From Lampris incognitus (lineage: Eukaryota > Chordata > Actinopteri > Lampriformes > Lampridae): DNA of 64,000 bases. The position numbers and the translations under genes are program-made. The stretch is taken from contig NC_079217.1 of assembly GCF_029633865.1 (NCBI RefSeq), positions 33,305,090 through 33,369,089 on the forward strand. The letters run 5' to 3'. Every line of letters starts with the position of its first letter. Positions within the stretch are counted from its first letter, which is position 1. Positions 33,001-44,500 of the stretch are shown here, one piece after another. The notes beneath the pieces were generated by a model. It had not been told where the DNA came from and did no database searches. It saw only the letters and a list, made by a program, of their open reading frames with translations.

Positions 33001-36000
33001 TTTCTGGATCATGTTGCCCATCCCTGTCCCAGTTGTTCAATATTTGCTGGCATGAAAAATTGTACATTCACATCTTTACATTCAAGCGAAAGAACTTGTC
33101 CTAAATAAAGTTAAGTATCCATTTCTTACTTACCTGCTCAAGTTTGTAGACATATACTCTGCCCTCCTCCCCACTTTGGTGGAATGATGATGCTCCTATG
33201 AGCAGATAGTCTGTCACCCCGTTCTGGTCAATGTCTAAAGCACATAATACTGAGCCAAAATATGAGCCAACCTAAACATGGTGAAATTAAAAAAAAACAG
33301 ACTATTTACAAAGTTAAATTGTACTTGTGAACTTGGTGCAATATATCAGAAACGGGTGAGTTTAAATGTTGCATGCAATCCCCAAGTGATGGCGGCAGAC
33401 TGTGTTGTAAATAGATGTAGTTTGGGATTTTGGATATCTCTTCACAAAATGCATGCCCCAGATAGATTCATTGTTGCAGTTGCTGCAATCAGAGTTTAAT
33501 AATTTGACCGACCTGATCACCGTGTAGAATCTGAAGTTGTGTCTGTGTGTTTGCCTCGAAGACAAATACCCCCCCTGTCAGATAGTAACGGGGGGCCCCT
33601 GAGATGTAGAGAATCCCAGAGGAGCCTGTAGCTGACAACACACTGTAGCCTGGCAAACACACATGCAGATACACACACACACACACACCACTTTGTATTG
33701 TTTTTTGCATCAGTTCCATTAAAGACAAGATAGTAGTTAAGATGAGGGTTTTCATAAGGGGGGAGAGGGGTTAGAATGATTCAGGGGGCCCTAACTTACA
33801 GGGTGCTCTTAGAAATGTCAGTTTCTAAATTTATTCCCTTAATTGTCTTTGTCTTGTCTCCTTAATGTTAATACAAACACTACAAACAATTTTTTCACAT
33901 AGATTATTTGCACAAGTAACCGAGTTGTGTGGTAGAATCTGCAATCACCAACACCACAATACTCCCAATCCCCCTATTCACGAAAATGTTAAGTCCTTCT
34001 GCTCCGTGTACAGTAGGGTTACTGGTCTGGTATAAAGAATAAGCCATGAAAAAGATGGAATGGCAGGGGTTCTTCATGCTCCATTCAAACAATCAAAAGC
34101 AATTAACTTAATGAAACAGATATATTTTTGTATTATTGTTACTGTCACATACAACATGCTGGATGCATTTATGTTGGGTAGTGCGGTGGCCATGCATTGG
34201 TTGGGGCCAGGGACAATACTGTCTTGTCATGGGGCCCAGTATTCCTGGAAGCATCCCTGTTTATGACTGTCCCCAGATCTTAATATCTTTGCTGCTGTAC
34301 CACTACTGCTATAGATAACATATGTATATCTCAATCTCATTTTCCAGTGACAGACTGAGCGTCTATGCAGAACAAGTGCATTTGTATATGAGACATCACA
34401 AAAGCCACCCTTTGTAAATTTTGTTGGAAACTGCAAAGAAATAATCAAGACATAATATTTATGATAAATTTATGATAAATTCTTGATCTGTGTTTAACCT
34501 GGATAGAGTTACAGATGGGGAGGGTTTATATTTCAGTTTACTGAGTCGTTGGACTAAGTTGTCATTCTCAGATGATTATACCAGTTTTTTGTTTTGTTTT
34601 TGTTTTTTTGCATCCTTTTTGTATTCTGACCACTCAGTTTATTTTGTACTTAAAGCTGTGGTAAGGGATTTCTGACCAGTAAATTGCAGATGGCAGCAGT
34701 ACAGAAATCAAAGCACACACTCGGGTAAGCTGCTCTTCATCAGCCGTTCCTTCCTGTCTCACTCCAGCTATAGAGAGCCAAACAATTCAGAAGCTTTGCC
34801 AAACTGGACATCACCTATCTATTGGACAGCACCACCCAGTTGGACAGCACCATCCATTTGGACAGCACCATCTAGTTGTTTAGTGAGATATGTCCTGTCG
34901 GACCGCCCTGGGTTTGACTGGGTAGGGCTAGATTGTTCTGGAAGAGCTCGATAGTATAATAAAGTGAACCACACAAACTGTGCAAACTGAAATCCAATGG
35001 CTCTCTCATGACCAGGTCCACTTGCAAGCTAATACTAACAAAGGTTGTTCTTGTTAATGAATATTGTAATATATTATATTTTAAAGCCATCCATCCATTA
35101 TCCAAACCGCTTATCCTGCTCTCAGGGTTGCGGGATGCTGGAGCCTATCCCAGCTTTTTTCTTAATACAGGCCTACTACTACTACCACTATTACTTTCAG
35201 CTGCTCCCGTTAGCGGTCGCCACAGTGGATAATCCGATTCCATCTCTTCCTGTCCTCTGCATCTTCCTCTGTCACACCAGCCACTTGCATGTCCTCCCTC
35301 ACAACATCCATAAACCTCCTCTTTGGCCTTCCTCTTTTCCTCTTGCCTGGCAGCTCCATATTCAGCATCCTTCTCCCAATATACCCAGCATCTCTCCTCC
35401 ACACATGTCCAAGCCATCCCAATCTTGCCTCTCTTGCTTTGTCTCCTAACCATCCAACCTGAGCTGCCCCCCTAATATACTCATTCCTAATCCTGTCCTT
35501 CATCACTCCCAATGAAAACCCTATCTTAATACAGGCCAATCGTATACATTTTCTATTTATTCAGCGATTGAAGTATATTTCTATTATTTAATGAATTTGT
35601 CCATTATTTCTTGCCGTGGTTATTAGACTACACTTTACCAGCATTTAATTGAGGCTTTAAGTAGAGGACTCAATACTAGTGTAATAAATATAGCAAGGCT
35701 ATCTAATTATTTCAAATTGTTTCCTGATTTGTCTTACCTAAGTAAGAGAACCTTTGTCCCGAGGAGTTCCCCTGTAAGAAAATTGCATTTTTCTGCAGGG
35801 TGGATTTGAGGATCACTCCCCCACTCCAGTCATATGCTCCAACCGCCCCAAATAGGACAGAGCTCTAAAGAGACAGGGCATCCAGTTATTATCATGTATA
35901 TATACAATATATTCAGTTTCTTAGCTCATATCCCAACCATATTCAATGCTGTTCATATTCATCGCCAAGTTCCAGTCACACATTATATATATATATACAC

Positions 36001-38490
36001 ACACACACACACATATAGACTCACTGGCCACTTTATTAGGTACACCTTGCTAGTACCGGGTTGGACCCCCTTTTGCCTTCAGAACTGCCTTAATCCTTCG
36101 TGGCATAGATTCAACAAGGTACTGGAAACATTCCTCAGAGAGTTCGGTCCATATTGACATGATAGCATCACGCAGTTGCTGCAGATTTGTCGGCTGCACA
36201 TCCATGATGCGAATCTCCCGGTCCACCACATCCCAAAGGTGCTCTATTGGATTGAGATCTGGTGACTGTGGAGGCCTTTTGAGTACAGTGAACTCATTGT
36301 CATGTTCAAGAAACCAGTCTGAGATGATTCGAGCTTTATGACATGGTGCGTTATCCTGCTGGAAGTAGCCATCAGAAGATGGGAACACTGTGGTCATAAA
36401 GGGATGGACATGGTCAGCAACAATACTCAGGTAGGCTGTGGCGTTGACACGATGCTCAATTGGCACTAAGGGGCCCAAAGTGTGCCAAGAAAATATCCCC
36501 CACACCATTACACCACCACCACCAGCCTGAACCGTTGATACAAGGCAGGATGGATCCATGCTTTCATGTTGTTGACGCCAAATTCTGACCCTACCATCCG
36601 AATGTCGCAGCAGAAATCGAGACTCATCAGACCAGGCAACGTTTTTCCAATCTTCTATTGTCCAATTTTGGTGAGCCTGTACGAATTGTAGCCTCAGTTT
36701 CCTGTTCTTAGCTGACAGGAGTGGCACCCGGTGTGGTCTTCTGCTGCTGTAGCCCATCTGCCTCAAGATTCGACGTGTTGTGCGTTCAGAGATGCTCTTC
36801 TGCATACCTCGGTTGTAACGAGTGGTTATTTGAGTTACTGTTGCCTTTCTGTCAGCTCGAACCAGTCTGGCCATTCTCCTCTGACCTCTGGCATCAACAA
36901 GGCATTTTCGCCCACAGAACTGCCACTCACTGGATATTTTCTCTTTTTCGGACCATTCTCTGTAAACCCTAGAGATGGTTGTGCGTGAAAATCCCAGTAG
37001 ATCAGCATTTCTGAAATACTCAGACCAGCCCGTCTGGCACCAACAACCATACCACGTTCAAAGTCACTTAAATCACCTTTCTTCCCCATTCTGATGCTCA
37101 GTTTGAACTGCAGCAGATCGTCTTGACCATGTCTACATGCCTAAATGCGTTGAGTTGCTGCCATGTGATTGGCTGATTAGAAATTTGCGTTAACGAGCAG
37201 TTGGACAGGTGTGCCTAATAAAGTGGCCGGTGAGTGTATATATATATATATATAATCCAGTTAGTCAAGTAAATTCTCTATGAGACAGTGCAAGCCTGTT
37301 TCATGCTATAAGCAATCATCAGCTGTCCATAGAGGGTGGTTGCTTTCACCCACCCTCCATCTTGAAGAACATCCCAGAAAGCATTAATAGAAGACCCTCA
37401 AAATTGGCATCTAGTGAGTCCATCTTCGATGAAGCTGCATCCCATACCAAGATGCATTGCAAAAGAGCGGCTACAATTTTAAGCTCAAATACAACCCACC
37501 ATTAAATACTGACTGCCAGAAAATCAACAAACGTCGCAGAAAATGAAACATCACCTGGTACAACCCACCCTACAGTGGCCACAAACATTGGTAAGCAGTT
37601 GTATGAACTTTTGGATACGTGCTTTGTCCCAGACCATCAACTGAGGAAGATTCAATCAGAACACCATCAAAATTAGTTACAGCTGCATGTCTAACATTAA
37701 ACAAATAATATTGTCCCATACCACAAGAATCATCAACAAATCAATTACACCTTCATCAGAACTGGACTCCCCCAGCTGCAACTGCCGTGTGAATGACTCA
37801 TGCCCCCTCGAAGGAAAATGCCAGATGAAGGAAGTTATCTACCAAGCTACGATGATGAGAAATGACAACGTCAAAATAGAGACATACGTCGGTCTAACAG
37901 AGGGAACATTCAAAAAGAGGCTTTAATGCACATGTGTAGCTTTAGAAACAACCGTTTAAAGAATGTAACATCTTTAAGCCGTTATATTTGGTCATTGGCA
38001 GACAGAAACATTGATTATTCAACCACCTGGAAAATCCTCTCAAAGAACAAAGCATATTCAACAAGCAGTAAAATGTGCAATCTAATTCTAACTGAAAAAT
38101 AGTTTATCATTTGGAAACCAGAAATGTCCACATTGAATAACAGGAATGAATTGGCCAGCAGTTGCAGACATAGATATAAGCACCTATTTTTTAATTACAA
38201 ATAAATCATGACAATAGACAAATACCAACACCCCCCCCCCCAAATTGGACTATTAGCGATCATATGTTTTTGAAATTTGAATCGCACCTCTGTTAGCGAT
38301 CACGTGTTTTTGAAATTGTTGTACGTTGCACATCTCCCTTCCCTATTGGACAATGTGCATGTGATGTGCATGACAAGGCAGTAGATGGTATGACCTTTCC
38401 TCGAGTAGTTGTATTGACAGCTGATGATTGCTTATAGCATGAAACAGGCTTGTACTGTCTCAAAGAGAATTTACTTGACTAACTGGATTT

Positions 38491-38580
<90 letters not shown>

Positions 38581-41324
38581 TACCTTCAATAGAGCTGGTA
38601 GCTCTATTGACAGCTGATGGTTGCTTATGGCATGAAACAGACTTGTACTGTCCATTGAAGAATTACTTGAATCACTGGATTATACACACACACACACATT
38701 TTTTTTTCTTCTTTTTTTTGGACCTTCAATGGTGTTGTAAGTGCTCAACTAATGAGGAGCGGAATATCAACACGGATACAGGAAAAAAAGATTTTAATAC
38801 ATTGCAGTACAGGCCTGTTTCGTGTGTCTCACACTCATCAGCTGCTAATGTGGTTCAACAAAGAATCGTACAGTTTGCGTTGCATTGGACAGCAACCAAT
38901 CAGATGAGGAAACATTCAAACTAGAACAACCAATGGGGTAGGTACTTATGATGCACAGCAACCAGTGGAGGGGTAGAAAACATTACAACCAATGGGACTG
39001 GGGTTTGTTTTGAAAAGTTTTTAGGGGCCAGGGCACTGTTGAAATTGCGTACATTAAAAATATAACAAGGTAATTTATGTGAATTATATATTGGGGTGGT
39101 GTTGGGGCACAGTTGGAAGGACAGGCAGTTAAAATATGAATAAAAAAAAAACCCTAATAAATGTCATATGTGTATCATCTAATGGTAGGGGGAAGAATAA
39201 AAAAGACGTTTTACTTATAGTTACAAAGGAGATATTTTTTCGGTATCTACAGCTGGTGGCCAATTCGTTTCTATTATTCAAGGTGGACATATCAGGTCTG
39301 CAAATAATAAAATACTTTTCTGCCAAGCACAGGTTACATATTTTACCTCTAACTGAATATGCATTACTCTTTGCAAGGATTTTCCATGAGACAGAATAAC
39401 TGATATTATTGTCTACCAATGACCAAATGTGGCGGCTTAGGGCCATTGCATTTTTCACGTGCTCATTTCTGAAGCTACTCATATGGGCGTTAAACCTAAT
39501 TTTAAAAGGGCCCTCTGTTAATCCCACATTAAGTGTCCACATTGTAGTTGCCTTCTCTTGTCACCGATGCCTGGTAGATGATTCCCTCTATCTGGTATTT
39601 TTCTTCAAGAGTCTTGAAAAAAAATGTCTTGCTGTCCAACTGAAATTAGGGGTGTGACGCTGGGCAATGCAAACTGTATGATTCTTTGTTGAAACACATT
39701 AGCAGCTGATGAGTGCAAGACCCACGAAACAGGCCTGTACTGCAATGTATTAAAATCTTGTTTCCTGTATCTGTGTTGACATATATATATATAAATGAGC
39801 AGAGTATTTTGGATACCAAATAAATGAAGCAAAAAGCAAAATACAGATAGAAAAAAACTGTAAAGTTTAACTTAAATCTATGCATCTATGCAAGTGTATT
39901 ACTTTGGTGCCGATGGACTTACATCAGGAGCCATGTGACTGCTAAATCCAGCCTCTGAGAGTTGGAATTTAAAGCTGTCCCCTTGCTTTATTCCTGTTTT
40001 ATTGAGTCAAGATTATGTTAGAGCAGGTAACCCACATTAAATGGATTGTTATACGCAGAAGAAAACATGGCCTAAAAGCCAGATTTACCTTCAATTCCAC
40101 TGATGAGGCTAGTTTCCAGTTGAGCAAGAATATGATCCAAAGCTTTGTAGTCATCAACCCAGAAGAGGTTCTTTTCATTTGCAGTGATGCTTTTCATCTC
40201 TTCTTGACTTGTTGTCTTGTTTTTAATTTCTCCAACCTAATTTCATAGCATCAATCATAATAATATATTTGAACTGCACCAACCATGCATTATCAACCTT
40301 CCCCTATTGAGAACTGGCTAGCATGGGTTTACTTCTCTTATTTCATCTTTCCCACCCCCCTTTTCTCCCCAATTGTACTTGGCCAATTGAGCCGTCCTGT
40401 TCGGCTTACCACCCACAGGCACAGCCAACTGTGTCTGTAGGGATGCCTGACCAAGCCGGAGGTAACAAGGGGATTCGAAACCGACAATCCCTGTGTTGGT
40501 AGGCAACAGAATAGACCGCCACGCCACCTGAATGCCCTATTATTTCATCTTGACTGAAGATACATATATTGCAGAGGATGAAAAGAGAACACTTACCCCA
40601 ATGGCAAATCTTTTAATATTCATTTCAGTGAGCATCCTCAGTGTATTCTCTAGATGATCCTTTTTATCCCAGTACGAGATTTCCCCATCTGACAGCAAAA
40701 TCATTATTTTCTTGGCATCTGGTTTTGATCCATTTTCAGGCACGAAGGTGTAATTTCTTAAAAACATTGTCAAACACTAGAGTCAACAATGCTAACAGTT
40801 GTTTTGGGGGGGGAAAGTTTATAAGTTTAATTACTCTTGTTTGAACAAGGTACTTACAACAAATATTGTATGGCTGAAGCTGTAACCGTTGCATTCATAA
40901 TTTGTTTGATGTTTTTGACCTTCTCAACAGCTTTTGTACCATTCTCCATACTCTCTTTAAGTAAAAGCTCAGACCTGATGTGTGATCCATACTGAACCAC
41001 AGCAAAATCACACTAGACAAAGAGAAAAACTGTTAAAAATTCAATTCAAAGCAACGTTCATCAGTAAAAGTTCATTAAATCTTGCTTGGATGTACGTGTG
41101 TGAGGAGAGGTTTCGTCAGGTGATAGTGTTGTGTGAATATAGCACCTTGTGGTCAGGCTAAGGGGCATGCCTTCAGAACTGTGTAAACCAATACTCACGT
41201 TGAAGCATTTCGACCAGACTTTGGTCATCACCATGGATATGAAGTTTTTAGCTCTCTCAAAATCCGCCGACATTATGCTTGTAGATCCATCAAGTACAAA
41301 ACCTATCTCTGTACCGGGATCTAC

Positions 41325-41396
<72 letters not shown>

Positions 41397-41541
41397 CCAA
41401 TTCATCTAGTTATAAGAAAATGTTATAATACTTATTGCGTGTAATGTACAAGACCCTTGGTGTTTTGATTAATCCAAGTTAAAAAAAAAAAGCTTATGTA
41501 ATGAATGACGAAATGTACCTTCTGGTTCATCATCATCCTCG

Positions 41542-41585
<44 letters not shown>

Positions 41586-44500
41586 ATTGTTGTTGGTGTT
41601 TTCCATTTGATCATCAACTTCAAATCAGACCGGAGTGAAGCATTGGATGAGAGGTAAACAACATTTAGAGAGAAGACATATGTACATGGATTTTCCATTC
41701 TTTTTTTTTTCAACCTTCACAAACTGTGCCTTAAATCCACCTACCCATTGTAGCAGGGCTCATCACCTTAACGTCAGCTAAGTCAGAGATAAATGCACAT
41801 TTCCCATTGAAATCTTCATTCATTTTCCACGCCTTTCTGACCTGTTGGCAGACCTTGGGCAAGAAGATCATAATACTTTATGTTCTGTTCATATTTGCTG
41901 GATTCATATTTATGGAATCTGATTTAAATGTGGCCCTCTAGACTTTTGACAATCTCAGTATGTGGGAGTATAGTCTCCAATCAGCCAAATTAAAGCAGCT
42001 GTAGACAACTTTTCAAACCCCCCTCCCCAACGTTTCCACCTGTTTTTATCGTTTGCACTGCTGTCACAAAAACAACCAGATCACTTTCCATTTATTAGCA
42101 GCCTGGCTACTGTCCAAAGCAAGAAACAACTGTAAGAATCCCAATTTGAATTAGAAATCCTGATCTCAGTGCTATGATAAAGACAGAGTAAAACATCCGG
42201 TAGTATTAGGTACACAGGCTGTGTTACTTCTAGTAGAAAGAACACCAACTGAATGTTGGTTTGGAACCCTCTCAAGTCCCAGGTGTTGTATCGAACTCTG
42301 TTTCCCCATCAAGATCTGTTTCCCCCTAGCCAGCGTTCGATACAACACCGGGACACTTAATTAACCTTAACCTAATCTCAACCTAACCCTAAGCTTAACC
42401 TAACTTCAACCAACCCTAAGCTTAACCTAATGCTTATCTTAACCTAAACATAACCGATAGCTAACCTGTTTCCATGCAAACACTTTCGTCTGGCTATGGG
42501 GAAACCGATCTCGATGGGGGAAAAGACTTTGATACAACACCAGAGCTCACTCCATCGAGTGAATGTCGGTCCGAGGTTCACTCCTGTCCCTGCTACTGGG
42601 GATATCTACCAATAGCTACCACGGAAAGCAAAAGGGCTATCCTCTTCTTTTTTTAAACAACATTTATGAACTTACAAACATTGTAAGAGCAATCAAGACC
42701 ATAAATGCCAGTGGGTGGAAAATAGATACAATACAATAAGTAAAGAAAAGAAAAGTATCCAGCAAGTCTATCAATTCTGTTCCCTTAACAAAAAGTTATT
42801 AAATAAAGTCATTGTTTTTAGAGCCTTCTTATTGTAACTTAAAGATATTGTGTCCATGTAATGTTCCAAGTCCTTTGTGAAAACACTGTAAACAGGAGTC
42901 CTTTTAGAAATCTTGCATCAATGAATGTGAAAATTTTGCCAGAAAGAGAATGAGGTTAATCACAAAAGCACTTTTTCCCCCAATTCTTATCCCGAGTATG
43001 AAGACCAAACAAAATATATTCATAAAATAACTCAAAGTTGTCCAATAGCTTCTCTCTAATGAATATTGATATGTCTTGCCATAGTTTTTCATATACTGGC
43101 AGTACCAACATATATGTGACATTGTTTCTGGATGGAGAGAACAAAACGAACATCATGTATTTATATATATCTCATATTTACGAAGAAATTGCTTCACTGG
43201 ATAACAACTGTGAATTATTTTAAAGGAAACCTCCTTTACTTTGTGAGAAGATATCTATGAGCTAATGACCAACTTTTTTCACATGGAATATTCTGATCAA
43301 ACTGGGTCCAGTAAGCTACAATTATGGAGAAGTGGTAAACTCCCTATGAAAAAGAGTACGGACAGCCTTATTGTTTTTTTATGGCTTCAGTGAAGCAAAC
43401 CCTTCCACACATTGTTTCATCTGGATGCGCTAAAGGAATAACGGAAGGATATTGAGTACCTTGCAATAGGAAATTGAACCACTGGGGATAGATGCCATCA
43501 CTATAGCAAATTATTTGGATGTTACAGGAAAATTAAAATGTACAAGAAACTCATCATATGTCATAAGATAACCTTGAGAGTTCAACAGCTGTCCTACCAA
43601 TAAAATATTTCTATCAAACCAATTACTAAAGAAAATACTCTTGTGCTTGTATAAAATATTGCAGTTATTCCATTTAAAGTAATGGTGTGGAGAAAAGTTG
43701 TGCTTGTAAATCAATTTCCATGCCAGTAAGGCTTGCTTATGATAGGCTGATAGTTTAAGAGGGAGTTTGTCAATTTGATAATTACACATTAACAAGAAGG
43801 GAACACCCCCAACCTTACTGAAGACAGTTCTATTGATAATGCGACACATGGATGAGCTGTTAGACAAGAAGTACTTTAACCAGTTAATCTTCAGGGTATA
43901 ACTCATAGAAGAAAAATCCAGAAAATCTAAACCACCATTCTTAATAGAGTTGACAAAAACAGACTTCCTGATATAGCGGACTTGATTTTCCCATAGAATA
44001 TAAATCAATATTTTATCAGTGGCATTAGCAATTTTGTCATCCAAAAATACAGATGAAGCAATACATATAAGCCTGGATAGTCCCTCAGCCTTGGATAAAA
44101 GAATATGCCCTTTTAATGACAAATCTCTTTGTAACCACATATTAAATGTATGTTTTATCAATCATTGGGCTGTAATTTAAGGTAACTCTGTCTTGGGGTT
44201 TTTAGTCACAACATTCTCTAAATAAGTTACTTTTTCTTTTACAGGAATATTGCTAATTGACGCCTCATTACAGTTTTTCAGTGCAAATAACTCACACATC
44301 GAAATTCAGGTATAAACCTGAAGCTCTAGAAAATAAATCAAAAGGGTTATCCTCTTCCTCTTTTGAATGAGAACATTCACAGACTCTTCCGCTTTTGGTT
44401 GTACAATTGTTGATGCACTTCCTTTGTGCCGTAAATTGAGCCTTCATTTTCTCAGGAAATCGTACCTAGTAGCAAACAGAATTGCATAGTGAAAGCAAGG

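Larger units (their letters stand above)
37254..38489 (+). mobile_element. Penelope-like element 2, with inverted ends and GIY-YIG part
   Basis: The ends are inverted copies: 37254-37335 and 38416-38489 (CCAGTTAGTCAAGTAAATTC and its reverse). Inside, the plus strand encodes the C-terminal end of a Penelope-like protein: [24 protein letters not shown] and [14 protein letters not shown], the GIY-YIG endonuclease region (about 37770-37925), with later frameshifts. RT is missing, so it is 5'-truncated. It lies in the intron between itgae exons 12 and 11. Each end contains a hammerhead-type core. Confidence 0.85.
38766..39783 (-). mobile_element. Penelope-like element 3 with inverted hammerhead ends
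   Basis: Inverted ends 38766-38900 and about 39680-39783 (CAATGTATTAAAATCTT and its reverse). The minus strand encodes [20 protein letters not shown] and a following C-terminal segment (about 39540-39230), the part after the GIY-YIG start. RT is missing. In the same itgae intron as element 2. Confidence 0.82.

Noticed and set aside
33904..34092. Minus-strand frame whose end (DSTTQLG, then GT) mimics the donor of an FG-GAP exon
   Set aside because: Exon 35738-35864 gives the expected [11 protein letters not shown]...SYLG sequence and the same phase, so this one is coincidence.
42360..42470. Interstitial telomere from a chromosome fusion
   Set aside because: Units are degenerate and not TTAGGG, and they are enclosed by inverted MITE ends.
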